A DNA stretch of 64,000 bases from positions 5,704,001 through 5,768,000 of the forward strand of contig NZ_FMHV01000002.1 of assembly GCF_900091465.1 (NCBI RefSeq), given 5' to 3'. The translations under genes were made by a program, and so were the position numbers. A model generated the notes under the pieces. The model was not told the origin of the DNA and did no database searches. It worked only from the letters and a program-made list of their open reading frames with translations. How positions within the stretch are numbered: the first letter of the stretch is position 1; each line of letters opens with the position of its first letter. Shown in pieces: positions 1 to 8,431 of this stretch. Source of the DNA: Micromonospora rhizosphaerae. Lineage in GTDB: Bacteria; Actinomycetota; Actinomycetes; Mycobacteriales; Micromonosporaceae.

Positions 1-64
1 GTCCGCTCCAATCAATGGCCGTCACGGTGCGTAGCGACCGCTGTGCGGCATGAGTAGCCCTGTG

Positions 65-1294
65 TCAAGCGGGAGGGGCGAGGACGGCCTGCAGAGCTCG
101 GTGGCGGGTGGGGTCGTAGGGGACGCCGTCTTGCCAGCAGCGCCAGATCACGTGCAGCCAAGCGCGGGCGAGGATTCGAGTGGCGTGGGGGTGGTCGTGG
201 CCTCGAGCCCGGGCCCGCCGGTAGAGGTCGGCGGCCCAGGGGTTGGCGTGGTGGGAGTCGCCGGCGAAGTCGATGACTGCTCCACGGAGTTGTTTGTCGA
301 CGGCCCAGCGAAAGCCGACGACTTTCACCTTCCCGGACTGCCTGGTCGAGGGCGCGGCGCCGGCCAGGCAGGTGAGTGCCTCGGGCGTCGGGAAGCGGCC
401 GCGGGCGTCACCGATCTCAGCCAGAAGCCGGGCCGCTCGCACGATCCCTGCCCGGGGCAGGGACGTGAACACCGCCGCGTCGGGATGCTGCAGCAGCTGG
501 AGCTCAATCTGCTCTTCCAGCGCGTTGATCTGCTCCCGCAGGGCGGTAAGCCCAGCCACCAACGCAGCGGTGACGTGCGCCCGGGCGGTGGCTTCAGGAC
601 CGGTGGTCCCGCGGGTAGCCGCGAGCAGATGGGCGTGCAGCAGCCCGGCTCGTGCCGGGTTGGGGTAGGAGACGCTGCGCAGCCAGTTCTGCAGTCTGCG
701 TGGCGACAACCAGTCGACCTTGTCCTGAGTCGTGAACCGGGTGAGGAAACTCAGGGTGATCGCGGAGTCGATGTCGCGGAACAGCCCGATCACGGCGGGC
801 AGAACGTGTTCGAGGTGGGCGCGGAGCTGATTGGCCATCGCGACACGGGCGGCGATGAGGTCCTTGCGGGCGCGGACGGTCATCCGCAACGTGAGTGTCG
901 CGGGAGAGTCGACGGTGAGGGGACGCAGGCGATGGTGGTCGGTGCGGACGGTATCGGCCAGGACGTAGGCATCGAAGCGGTCGTCCTTGTTGCCGGCTGC
1001 GCCGTAGCGGCGGCGCGGGTGCTTGATCTGGTTCGGGGCGATCACGAAGACCGTGAGCCCCGCATCGAGGAGGGCCTCGACGATGGGCCCGTCGGGGCGT
1101 TCGATACCGACCTCGAGCACAGCGGCTTGCTGCAGGCATCGCAGCAGCTTCCGCAGCCCCGCAGCGGTGTGTTCGACGAGCATCCGTTGAACCTCGACAC
1201 CGTCGGGGCCAACGATCGCGAGGGCGTGCTCCGTGCTGGCCCAGTCGATGCCCGCAGTGGGTCGACGCATCGAGGAGTCGTGTCCGACACTCAT
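65..1294 (-). mobile_element. IS110-family transposase
   Basis: DEDD-type transposase that moves a circular IS110 element. The N-terminal RuvC-like domain shows GIDWAS (first acidic residue near residue 17), the IERPDG block and the KDDRFDAYVLAD block that supplies the last aspartates. The C-terminal transposase_20 region contains the TSLPRAGIVRAARLLAEIGD helix-hairpin stretch and a PSTRQSGK serine motif. About 409 residues, normal for the family. I chose the ATG at 1294 because the 12 codons further upstream are cysteine-rich and unlike the family. No terminal repeats were identified, as expected for IS110. It looks intact. Confidence 0.93.
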
Positions 1295-1662
1295 AGTGTC
1301 CTCCTTGCTGTTGCAGCAGCAGGTGGGCACCCAGTGGTCTCAGGACACGGAAGCCGGTCGCTCACTGATCGGCGCTCGACGGCGCTCAGCCCTGTCGCCA
1401 GTCATACGTGCCCTGGGACCACCGGGCCCCGCGGAACTCATGCCGGACCTCTGACGGTCAAGCGTGCGAGGCGGTGGCCCGGTGGAGACCAGGTGCGCCG
1501 ACGACCCGAGATCGCCGGCACCAGACACGGTGCCCGACGAGACCGCCGACAGGAAGAGTCTGCGCAGTGAGCGTGCGATCTTGCGACGGATCTTGATCAA
1601 CGGTCGCCGGAGTGATCGGGTGCGAGCGCCGACAACCTACGATCCCTGCGGGGAGGTGGGTG
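1295..1662. other. Non-coding gap between IS110 and the metallopeptidase-like gene
   Basis: About 370 bases with only low-quality overlapping frames. I see no recognisable gene. A good ribosome binding site (GGGGAGGTGG near 1650) sits at its right end and serves the next gene. Confidence 0.5.
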
Positions 1663-2421
1663 ATGGCGTGGTTCGAGGCCAGATGCCCGGTCGTCGCTGA
1701 CGAGCAGACCTGGATCGACGACAACCTACGGTGGTTCGTAGGCCAGTTCGGCAGCTCGTGGCTGCACTCGCCGGTCGTCTTGCCCACAGACGACTTCTTC
1801 CCGGGCGAATACTCCGGCTCTGAGCAGGACATTCGCGATGCGGTCACCAGGGTCTGCGGGTACATGGGGGTGGTCCCCGGGCGTGTACACGTTGACTTCA
1901 GTGCCGAGGCCCTCCCGGGTGAGGTGACGGACTGGATTCCGGTATCGGCCAGCTGGTCGGGCGCGGCAGGGCACTATCGCACCGTCGGCGGCAAGGCCCT
2001 GATCTCGCTGGAAGAATCCCTCGGGCAGACACCATTGGCGTTGATCGCCACGGTCGCACACGAGCTGGCGCATGAGAGGTTGCTCGGTGAGGACCGGGTC
2101 CGGCCCGATCGGGTGGACCAGGAGCCCTTGACCGACTTGCTCACCGTCTTCCTCGGCTTCGGAGTCGTTTCCGCCAACGCTGCGCTGGAGTTCTCTAACC
2201 GGGCGGAGGGTCGACACAGCCGCTGGTCGGCCAGCCGGTTGGGCTACCTGACCGAACCGATGTTCGGCTACGCACTTGCCCGCTACGCATGGATGCGCGG
2301 CGAACAAGACCCGGACTGGGCGGACTTCGTCGACACCAACCCTCGTGCCTCACTTAAGAAGGGCCTGCGCTTCCTGAAAAGGTCGGGCGACAACATCGCA
2401 TCCCCGGTCGTCGGCGCCTAA
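1663..2421 (+). CDS. HELAH-motif hypothetical protein (possible zinc metallopeptidase fold)
   Basis: Protein of 252 residues from the ATG at 1663, which follows a strong GGGAGGTGG ribosome binding site; an upstream in-frame start would give a poor arginine-rich extension. Residues 133-137 read HELAH, the HExxH zinc signature, inside a hydrophobic helix (LALIATVAHELAHERLL). An acidic stretch (DQEPLTDLLTVFLG) follows about 15 residues later and could supply a third ligand. There is no signal peptide or membrane segment, so it is probably cytoplasmic. It is a lone gene beside an insertion sequence. The family is not one I can name; peptidase activity is inferred from the motif only. Confidence 0.7.
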   Translation: MAWFEARCPVVADEQTWIDDNLRWFVGQFGSSWLHSPVVLPTDDFFPGEYSGSEQDIRDAVTRVCGYMGVVPGRVHVDFSAEALPGEVTDWIPVSASWSGAAGHYRTVGGKALISLEESLGQTPLALIATVAHELAHERLLGEDRVRPDRVDQEPLTDLLTVFLGFGVVSANAALEFSNRAEGRHSRWSASRLGYLTEPMFGYALARYAWMRGEQDPDWADFVDTNPRASLKKGLRFLKRSGDNIASPVVGA

Positions 2422-2501
2422 CCACGCACCGTATGACCGCACCCCGCCATAGGCGGACGTGCACACTCGGCGACTGCCCGCAGGCTCCGTTCCGGTTCGC
2501 C

Positions 2502-2515
2502 GCAGATCCGGATAC
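2502..2515. repeat. GCAGATCCGGATRC dispersed repeat, copy 1
   Basis: Fourteen-base sequence containing the palindrome ATCCGGAT, lying two bases past the stop of the reverse-strand gene 2518-2943. The same 14-mer recurs at 7623 and 8239, and a shorter core (AGATCCGGAT) occurs near 3717. Confidence 0.5.
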
Positions 2516-2517
2516 TG

Positions 2518-2943
2518 CTACAGCACGGTTGTCCGACCGTCCCCCATATCGCCTACGACGAGCATGAGCTGCAGCGGTAGCTCTTTGTCGTAGTGGCCGA
2601 CCTCGACGATGATGCCGCGGTCGCCAACCTGCCCGACGTCGACCTCGGAGAACCAGCCGGCCAAGTAGTCGAAGAGCAAGCTGCCTGGCTCATCATGCGG
2701 CGGATTGCCAGAGACGTACGGCATGAGATCTTTCGGCTGCGGCGCCCCATACCGGGTTGTGATGGCCTGCGCGAGGCGGTCACGGTCCGTCTCGAACTCG
2801 GCACAACGAGGTTCGTAGATCTCATCGCGAGTCTGGCAGTCCTCGAAGTCCTCGCTCACCCGCAGGTCGACTTGGTGCGCGTCGGCGTAGGCCGGGAACG
2901 GCCTCACGAGAAGGTCGTTGAGCACCGAAAGCCATTGATCCAC
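2518..2943 (-). CDS. Hypothetical acidic protein
   Basis: Acidic 141-residue protein starting at a GTG. It has a soluble alpha/beta-looking sequence with no signal peptide, membrane segment or family motif I recognise; the C-terminus (RGIIVEVGHYDKELPLQLML) alternates hydrophobic residues like beta strands. Codon use matches neighbouring real genes, and the acidic protein makes a chance frame unlikely. The ribosome binding site is weak. It stands alone, with convergent orientation to the HELAH gene. Function unknown. Confidence 0.6.
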   Translation of the reverse strand: MDQWLSVLNDLLVRPFPAYADAHQVDLRVSEDFEDCQTRDEIYEPRCAEFETDRDRLAQAITTRYGAPQPKDLMPYVSGNPPHDEPGSLLFDYLAGWFSEVDVGQVGDRGIIVEVGHYDKELPLQLMLVVGDMGDGRTTVL

Positions 2944-3106
2944 GGCAGCGACCTTACGCCTTCAGGCTCCCTGGTTGGGCCTTGCAAGTTGAAGCCCTCG
3001 ACCTTGGCAGCTAGCCCGTTTCCGCTGGCGGAGCCGCTACGGATGGTGGTCGGCGCCGGCCAGCCCAGGCACCCGCCCGCCGGCATGAGCGCGCGCTGCG
3101 GCGTTG

Positions 3107-3559
3107 TCACAACGCGATGGGTCGGTAGCTCAAGACTGCGTCGACGATGTCCTCCGGTGACGCATTGGCCAGCTCCGGTGGCGGATAGAAGATCAGGTCG
3201 GTGACTCGTGGGTGTAGGACGTTGGTGTGCAGCAAGAGAACGTAGTAGTCGGTGTCGTCGTCGGCGCGCTGTATCCGGCGGACAATCTCGATCAGTTCAT
3301 CGCGGGTGACGTTTTCGACCTTCGGCAAAGCGGGTCGGGCGGCCTCGATCGCGAAGTCCTCGACGTCACGCGACTTCCAGTATGTGAGGAAGTCGTGGGC
3401 GGTGTAGGCGTGGTCGGTGCCGGCGTTGAACGCGGCGATTGCCGCGTCGGCCGACTCGCCGCGCTCCAGCAGCCCTTCGATGGTCTCTATGGCGGTACAC
3501 AGCTCTGCGATGCTCTGCGCCGGGACCACCGGCGGGCAGAGCTCGGGACGCAACTCCAT
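3107..3559 (-). CDS. Hypothetical protein, 150 residues
   Basis: I take the ATG at 3559 (MELRPELCPP), because the longer frame upstream is arginine/proline-rich and looks non-coding. The protein is acidic, soluble and helix-rich (TIEGLLERGESADAAIAAFN; RDELIEIVRRIQRADDD) and ends in DIVDAVLSYRPIAL. It resembles stand-alone hypothetical proteins frequent in actinomycetes, some of which act as immunity-type partners, but that is a loose impression. It has no neighbour on the same strand within 300 bases. Confidence 0.6.
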   Translation of the reverse strand: MELRPELCPPVVPAQSIAELCTAIETIEGLLERGESADAAIAAFNAGTDHAYTAHDFLTYWKSRDVEDFAIEAARPALPKVENVTRDELIEIVRRIQRADDDTDYYVLLLHTNVLHPRVTDLIFYPPPELANASPEDIVDAVLSYRPIAL

Positions 3560-3879
3560 CCGGACATTGTCTATGGACCGACTGGCATCATCTCCTGGGC
3601 GCACCGCGCGCTCATCGCAGAGTCGGATGTCCGGGAGCCTGGTCGAACGCGCGCGTCGCGGCAGATGAGGATGCTGCCGGATCACCCTGGGCGATGAACG
3701 CCAGCACGCCCGGAGCGGGAGATCCGGATGTTTCGTGGCAGTCGCGACCTCGGCTGCTCCCTGCACGAATACCCCCCGCGACAGCGGAACGAGCGCCCTA
3801 TATGAGAGTGCGCAGGTAACGGCCAGGCATCTCGGCGTGAGCGCAGAAGGTGCTGTCCGTTGGGGGATTCGTGTGCGGA
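3560..3879. other. Gap with no clear gene
   Basis: Roughly 320 bases containing only low-quality frames. It carries one AGATCCGGAT motif near 3717. No promoter could be assigned with confidence. Confidence 0.4.
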
Positions 3880-4518
3880 TCAGACTAGGCCGGACAGCAG
3901 CGCGGCAACCTCATCGGCGAGCGCGACGTCGGGAGTACCCGGCAGGGAGAACGCCGATTCGACCGTGGCCGAAAGCAACCGCGCCCGCTCGTCGCGCGTA
4001 CCCGTTGAACCGACCGTACGCTCGGCGTAGATGAAGCCCTCGAACACGGACTGGAAGGCGTAGGTCAGCTCCGGCGTCGCCAGATCTGTACGCACCAGGC
4101 GTCGCGCGGCCAGAACGTCTACATAGGACGCCATCACTCTGTTGTGCCGGCCGCCGTCGTAGCCGGCCTCGGAGCCGACGAGCTTGCCCCACATCTGCAC
4201 ATCGCCGACCACCATGCCGTACAGCAGCGGGCGGCGCAGGATCGCCAGGAAGAACTCCGCGGCGAAACGGTGCAGCAGCGCGACGGCGGGGTCGGCGCCC
4301 AGGGCGGTCACCATGTCGGCGATCGCGCCGCGTACCTCGCGGGCGAACACGGCAGCGAACAGCTCCTCGCGCGTCTTCCAATGCAGGTAGACAGTGCCTT
4401 TGCCGATGCCGGCGGCGCCGGCGACGTCGTCGATGGTGACGCGGCGGTAGCCGTGCCGGAGCAGCATGTCGGCAGCGACTTCGAGGATCTTCGTCTCACG
4501 ATCGGTGCGGGCAGTCAC
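3880..4518 (-). CDS. TetR/AcrR-family transcriptional repressor
   Basis: One-component repressor of 212 residues, the usual TetR length. The N-terminal helix-turn-helix spans about residues 9-50 (ILEVAADMLLRHGYRRVTIDDVAGAAGIGKGTVYLHWKTREEL), with the diagnostic GKGTVYxHW recognition helix. The C-terminal half is a helical ligand-binding domain with conserved features too general to name a ligand. The gene is divergent from an FAD monooxygenase 52 bases away, with an inverted repeat between them. By analogy with other divergent TetR pairs it most likely represses that monooxygenase and itself, and is relieved by the monooxygenase substrate; this is inference. Confidence 0.92.
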   Translation of the reverse strand: MTARTDRETKILEVAADMLLRHGYRRVTIDDVAGAAGIGKGTVYLHWKTREELFAAVFAREVRGAIADMVTALGADPAVALLHRFAAEFFLAILRRPLLYGMVVGDVQMWGKLVGSEAGYDGGRHNRVMASYVDVLAARRLVRTDLATPELTYAFQSVFEGFIYAERTVGSTGTRDERARLLSATVESAFSLPGTPDVALADEVAALLSGLV

Positions 4519-4535
4519 ACCGACATCCTAACAGT

Positions 4536-4558
4536 TGACCAGATTTCAAAGTTGGTCA
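4536..4558. promoter_or_regulatory. Candidate TetR operator
   Basis: Perfect inverted repeat TGACCA-N11-TGGTCA in the short divergent intergenic region between the TetR gene start (4518) and the monooxygenase start (4571). Position and symmetry fit autoregulation of both promoters. Confidence 0.6.
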
Positions 4559-4570
4559 TACAGTCAACCC

Positions 4571-5704
4571 ATGACTGCGAAGACGGTACTCATCTCCGGC
4601 GCCGGCGTGGCCGGCCCGACCCTCGCGTACTGGCTCGCCCGCAACGGATTCGCGCCGACGATCGTCGAGCGCGCCGCCGGCCAGCGCTCCAGCGGCAACC
4701 CCGTCGACGTACGCGGACCGGCATTCCCGATCGCCGAGAAGATGGGCCTGCTCCCCCGGCTGCGTACGGCCGCGACGGCGACGACCGGCCTCGCCTTCAT
4801 CGACGCACAGGGACGGCGCAAGAGCCGCGTCGACCTGTCGGTCAACCGGGCCACCGAGGTCGAGGTGCCCCGGGCCGACCTGGCCGCGATCATCACCGAC
4901 GCCGTGACCGGTAGCGCCGAGTTCATCTACAGCGACTCCATCTCAGCCCTCACCCAGGACGGTAGCGGCGTCGACGTCACCTTCGAGCGGAATGCACCGC
5001 GCCGGTTCGACCTGGTCATCGGCACCGACGGACAGCATTCGATGGTCCGGAGGCTCGCCTGGGGACCGGAGACGGACTTCGTCAGGCACCGCGGGCTCTA
5101 CGTGGCCACCCTGCCCGTCGAGCGCGAGCTCAATCCGACGACCGACGTGCTGCTCTACGGCATGCCCGGCCGCCTCGCCTCCGTCCATCCGGTGCGCGGC
5201 CACGGCGGTATCGCGGCGTTCATCTGGCGCAGCAAACCCGTGCCCGGCTACGACTACCGCGACACCGCCCAGCACAAGCGCACCGTCGAGCAGGCGTACG
5301 CGGGCGGCAGCTGGATCGTGCCCGAGCTGATCGAGCGTGTACGCGATGCCGGAGACCTCTACTTCGATGCCGTCAGCCAGGTACGCCTCGACACCTGGTC
5401 CCAGGGGCGCATAGGACTGCTCGGCGACGCCGCGTCCTCGGTGTCACTGTTCGGCGACGGGTCGAGCCTGGCGATCGCGGGGTCGTACACGCTCGCGTGC
5501 AGGCTGGCCGAGCACCGCAATGACCTCGGGCAGGGCCTGAAGGCCTACGAGCACGAGCACCGCAAGCTCATTGCGCCCAAGCAGAACGGGTTCGCCACGG
5601 CCGCCACGCTCATGGTGCCGGCCACCCGGTTCGGGGTGGCCTTGCGCGACAACGGCGCCCGCCTGGTCACGGGCTGGCAGCGGCTGAAGGCCGGCGCAAG
5701 GTAA
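4571..5704 (+). CDS. FAD-dependent monooxygenase (aromatic hydroxylase type)
   Basis: Group A flavoprotein monooxygenase of 377 residues, which would hydroxylate an aromatic or polyketide-like substrate using NAD(P)H and oxygen. The start at 4571 gives MTAKTVLISGAGVAGPTLAYWLARNG, so the GxGxxG dinucleotide-binding motif lies at residues 10-15, as expected. An upstream in-frame ATG would lie inside the operator. The DG motif (GTDGQHSMVRR, near 155-165) and the GD motif (GRIGLLGDAASSVSLFGDG, near 280-298) are both present. The protein ends RLVTGWQRLKAGAR. Divergent partner of the TetR gene. Such pairs often give resistance by modifying an antibiotic (tetracycline or rifampicin type) or serve catabolism; the substrate cannot be read from sequence. 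Confidence 0.9.
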   Translation: MTAKTVLISGAGVAGPTLAYWLARNGFAPTIVERAAGQRSSGNPVDVRGPAFPIAEKMGLLPRLRTAATATTGLAFIDAQGRRKSRVDLSVNRATEVEVPRADLAAIITDAVTGSAEFIYSDSISALTQDGSGVDVTFERNAPRRFDLVIGTDGQHSMVRRLAWGPETDFVRHRGLYVATLPVERELNPTTDVLLYGMPGRLASVHPVRGHGGIAAFIWRSKPVPGYDYRDTAQHKRTVEQAYAGGSWIVPELIERVRDAGDLYFDAVSQVRLDTWSQGRIGLLGDAASSVSLFGDGSSLAIAGSYTLACRLAEHRNDLGQGLKAYEHEHRKLIAPKQNGFATAATLMVPATRFGVALRDNGARLVTGWQRLKAGAR

Positions 5705-5768
5705 GATCAATTCACGGAGCACCCGCTGTTCGAAGACCGTTCGATCAACGAACAGCGCCAACAAGAGC

Positions 5769-5831
5769 TCCCGTCGCAAAGCGACGCGGGCCGTGAAGTT
5801 GCCCGGTCACCGTTCCCTCGACGGGCAACTT
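5769..5831 (+). terminator. Twin hairpins downstream of the monooxygenase
   Basis: Two stem-loops follow the stop at 5704. The first is CCGTCGC-AAA-GCGACGCGG at about 5771-5789. The second is a perfect 10-bp stem AAGTTGCCCG (5796-5805) with CGGGCAACTT (5822-5831) around a 16-base loop. No U-tract, as is common for actinomycete terminators. Confidence 0.5.
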
Positions 5832-6273
5832 GATCAACATCCGGACATCGGCAGTTTCGGATGTGCGCCACCACCGGAACCTCCAACGCGCGACCAGCGG
5901 CAGTATCGGATGGCCGCCCGGAGGGCGGCAGGTCAACGCTATCGCTCCTGACTGCCGATCTCGGCATGGCGGCGTTTAACCTCTCCGCGGCATGATCGGT
6001 CATTGCTCAATCAGTCTCGTTGCGGTCGGGCATGGCTGGCAGCGGCTTTTGCGCATTGAGGCGGATGGTGGTGGGCGGGCCGTCAGCGCCCAGTTCGCGC
6101 AGCATGCCGGGCGTGCTACTGGTCGCTGCGGCGTGCTGCTGCACTTCGATCAAGCGAGCTTCGGGCTGGGCGCAGGCCCACCGGCTCCGCTTCCCCCGCT
6201 GCGCCGCCTCGTCGCAGTGCACTGGTGCTGCCCGGCAGGGCTGGCACAAGCCTATCTTCAAAAACGACGACTT
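5832..6273. other. Gap with no confident gene
   Basis: About 440 bases. A reverse-strand frame ending at 6007 has a protein-like tail (GMLRELGADGPPTTIRLN then KPLPAMPDR) that could be the C-terminus of a decayed gene, but I could not assign a family. Confidence 0.35.
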
Positions 6274-6293
6274 GCGCAAATGAGCATTTGCGC
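6274..6293. promoter_or_regulatory. ArsR-type operator palindrome
   Basis: Nearly perfect palindrome: GCGCAAATG and CATTTGCGC separated by AG, 9-bp arms, ending 12 bases before the start of the ArsR-like regulator. Its size and place match an autoregulatory ArsR operator. Confidence 0.7.
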
Positions 6294-6305
6294 TAGCATG
6301 AAGCC

Positions 6306-6653
6306 ATGCCTCCCTCGCTCGTGGCACCCGGCCCAGACCTCGACTCGGCCTTCGCTGCTCTCGGCGACCCCGTCCGTCGCGCCTTGGTGACTCGTCTCGC
6401 GCGGGGTGACGCCACGGTGGGAGAGCTCGCTAAACCGTTCGACCTGACCCCACAGGCGATCTCCCACCACGTCGGTGTGCTGCGGCGGTGCGGCCTGGTC
6501 GAGCAGCGGCGCGAGGGCACCAGGCGCCCCTGCCGGCTGAGGGTCGATCAGCTGTCGCTGCTCGGCACGTGGATCGACGACCAGCGCCGCGCCTGGGACG
6601 ACCGGCTCGACGCCCTTGAGCAGCACCTCACTGACGACGGAGCGGCCCGTTGA
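6306..6653 (+). CDS. ArsR-family winged-helix regulator
   Basis: Small 115-residue winged-helix regulator, standard length for ArsR/SmtB. The core reads ALGDPVRRALVTRLARGDATVGELAKPFDLTPQAISHHVGVLRRCGLVEQRREGTRRPCRL, with the recognition helix at about residues 47-60. No cysteine cluster typical of metal sensors is present, so it belongs with the non-metal ArsR branch that is usually paired with SRPBCC proteins. It heads a three-gene operon with overlapping ends (TTG start of the next gene overlaps its stop). It probably binds the palindrome just upstream and autoregulates. Confidence 0.9.
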   Translation: MPPSLVAPGPDLDSAFAALGDPVRRALVTRLARGDATVGELAKPFDLTPQAISHHVGVLRRCGLVEQRREGTRRPCRLRVDQLSLLGTWIDDQRRAWDDRLDALEQHLTDDGAAR

Positions 6654-7114
6654 CCAGCTCCGAGCTCCGCGGCGACGAACTGATCGCTAAGCGCCACCTC
6701 CCGGCCGAACCCGAACGCGTCTGGGCCGCCTTCATCTCGCCGGCAAGCATCGCGGCGTTCTGGGGCGGTTCGCACGCCACCGTGCCCCCTGAGTCCGTGA
6801 CCGTCGACCTGCGTCCCGGCGGAGAGTTCGCGCTCGACACCCGCGCGCCGGACGGCGCGACCCGCCGGCTCCGGTTCGTCTACGTAAGCGTCGCCGCACC
6901 GCACAAACTCGTGTTCGACGAGCCCACCACCGGCCTCCGCACAACCGTCAACGTCCGCCCCGCCGGCGGCGGCACGGATCTCACGGTCCACCAGCGTCGG
7001 CTTCCCCCTGAGCTCCGGACCGCCCAAGCAGCCGACGGGCTCGCCTCGATCCTCGACGCCCTCGCCGCACACCTCCAGCATTGCGATGCCACACCAGGAC
7101 GGAGAGCACCATGA
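6650..7114 (+). CDS. SRPBCC (AHSA1/START-like) domain protein
   Basis: Protein of 154 residues with the helix-grip fold signature of AHSA1-type SRPBCC proteins: an N-terminal segment IAKRHLPAEPERVWAAFISP, the WGG motif (AFWGGSHATVPP), the PGGEFALDTRAPDG strand pair and a long C-terminal helix (LASILDALAAHLQH). The start is a TTG overlapping the ArsR stop, so the two are translationally coupled. ArsR-SRPBCC pairs are widespread in actinobacteria; the SRPBCC partner is thought to bind a small hydrophobic ligand. The ligand is unknown. Confidence 0.85.
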   Translation: MTSSELRGDELIAKRHLPAEPERVWAAFISPASIAAFWGGSHATVPPESVTVDLRPGGEFALDTRAPDGATRRLRFVYVSVAAPHKLVFDEPTTGLRTTVNVRPAGGGTDLTVHQRRLPPELRTAQAADGLASILDALAAHLQHCDATPGRRAP

Positions 7115-7467
7115 CGCCGAAGACCCAGCGCGACCTCGTCGCGGAGTACTTCGAAGGATTCCGGACGAGCGACCACCAGCGAATCCTCGCGACCCTCACC
7201 GACGACGTCGAGTGGGTCATCCACGGCCACCGGACCACCCGCGGCAAGGCGGAGTTCGACGGCGAGATCGAGAATCCGGCGTTCACCGGCAGCCCCGAAC
7301 TCGAGGTCCAGCGTATCCACGAGGACGGCCCGGTCGTCGTCACCACCGGCGAGGGCCGCGGCGTCAGCGTCGACCACGGGCGGTTCCGGTTCGCCTTCAA
7401 CGACCTGTTCACGTTCCGCGACGGGCTTATCGCCCGCGTCGATTCCTACGTCGTCCCGCTGCCCTGA
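7111..7467 (+). CDS. NTF2-like/SnoaL-type small protein
   Basis: Protein of 118 residues from the ATG at 7111 (MTPKTQRDLVAEYFEGF), preceded by GGAGAG and overlapping the previous stop as ATGA. The sequence fits the cone-shaped NTF2-like fold: helix LVAEYFEGFRTSDHQRILATLTDDVEWVIHG, then GKAEFDGEIENP, and a C-terminal strand FAFNDLFTFRDGLIARVDSYVVPLP typical of SnoaL/ketosteroid-isomerase-like proteins. Third gene of the ArsR operon. Enzyme or ligand-binding function is not determined. Confidence 0.85.
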   Translation: MTPKTQRDLVAEYFEGFRTSDHQRILATLTDDVEWVIHGHRTTRGKAEFDGEIENPAFTGSPELEVQRIHEDGPVVVTTGEGRGVSVDHGRFRFAFNDLFTFRDGLIARVDSYVVPLP

Positions 7468-7609
7468 GGCGGCGGGCGACTCAGCCGGAGAGCACTCAGG
7501 ACACTGAGGGATTCCTGCTCGTCAGGGCCCGTCTCGCAAGCACCACCGTGGTGCAGGCCACTCACATCTCGAAAACACCACTTACCGCTCCTGCTATCGA
7601 TGTCCTTTC

Positions 7610-7639
7610 ACGCACTCTCATCGGCAGATCCGGATGCCG
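7610..7639. repeat. 30-bp direct repeat, left copy
   Basis: Thirty-base sequence, ACGCACT followed by STCATCGGCAGATCCGGAT and ending RCCG, repeated at 8226-8255 with two mismatches. The two copies flank the small membrane-protein gene 7681-8136. Confidence 0.6.
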
Positions 7640-7680
7640 TCGGCGGTCCCGCTCAGTGGCGGTAGCGGAGGTCTGCTCGT

Positions 7681-8136
7681 TCAGAACGGAATCTCCGTAG
7701 CGATGCACGGGTCGTCTGCTATCACCTCCACCGCCAGCTCGACTTTGGCGGTCGATCTGTCGGCGAACACCAGTCGGACTTGGTAACCCCTCCCGTGGCC
7801 GTCTGTCACCGATGACCAATCCCATGTGTTGACGATGGTGAAGGACTCCACGAGGGGGAGGTGCCAATTCGGTTGGTTCATGCCGGGCAGTTGGACGGCG
7901 CTCGTGTCGTCTCCGCCGCAGAGCATCGCGTCGGCGCCCGCGCGATCGCGTCCTTGTACGAGGGTCAGGTATCGGTCGACCTCTTTGTCCGCTTCGCGCG
8001 ATTCGTTGCGGTTCGAGTACCGAGCGAACCCAAGTGGCAGCCCGCAGAAGAGGAGCAGGGCAGTCACAACCGCCAGCGTCCAACTGAACCGGCAAGCCCT
8101 GCTCTTCGGCACGGACTGCGACGGCGGACCGGACAC
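7681..8136 (-). CDS. Hypothetical membrane-anchored protein
   Basis: Protein of 151 residues from a GTG. Residues 19-39 (WTLAVVTALLLFCGLPLGFA) form one N-terminal transmembrane or signal-anchor segment. The remainder is an extracytoplasmic domain with a helix (EVDRYLTLVQGRDRAGADAMLC) followed by strands, an arrangement like NTF2-fold or DUF4878-type anchored domains; two cysteines (CGG and DDPCIA) could pair. It is flanked by a 30-bp direct repeat and has no operon partner. Function unknown. Confidence 0.72.
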   Translation of the reverse strand: MSGPPSQSVPKSRACRFSWTLAVVTALLLFCGLPLGFARYSNRNESREADKEVDRYLTLVQGRDRAGADAMLCGGDDTSAVQLPGMNQPNWHLPLVESFTIVNTWDWSSVTDGHGRGYQVRLVFADRSTAKVELAVEVIADDPCIATEIPF

Positions 8137-8225
8137 GGTGGACGATCATATCGAGGCGGCCGTGCGAAGGATCACGACGGCGCCGGATTGGCTGGATCAC
8201 TACCTATCAGCGTAGTGGGCGGACA

Positions 8226-8255
8226 ACGCACTGTCATCGGCAGATCCGGATACCG
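8226..8255. repeat. 30-bp direct repeat, right copy
   Basis: Partner of the repeat at 7610-7639, 616 bases apart in the same orientation; it differs only at the two ambiguous positions. Confidence 0.6.
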
Positions 8256-8431
8256 GAGCGCGTTGCTGCCGACCGCCGACCATCACCCAGCGGACGAGCG
8301 GCGGGGGACGTCCAGAAGGGACGGGACAGTAAGGAACCCGATCCGCGTTCCCGCAGGTGGTGCTCTCTTGATCTTGGGCGCCAGAAGGGGCGGCGGCACC
8401 TCCACCGATCTTGGCCTCTTTGTTTCTGGCG

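Noticed and set aside
50..1570. Long forward frame opposite the IS110 transposase (506 residues)
   Set aside because: Shadow of the transposase on the other strand, glycine/arginine-rich and without domain features.
6007..6327. Reverse frame ending KPLPAMPDRNETD
   Set aside because: The tail looks protein-like, but the rest overlaps the ArsR start and operator, and no family could be assigned, so it is mentioned only in the gap entry.
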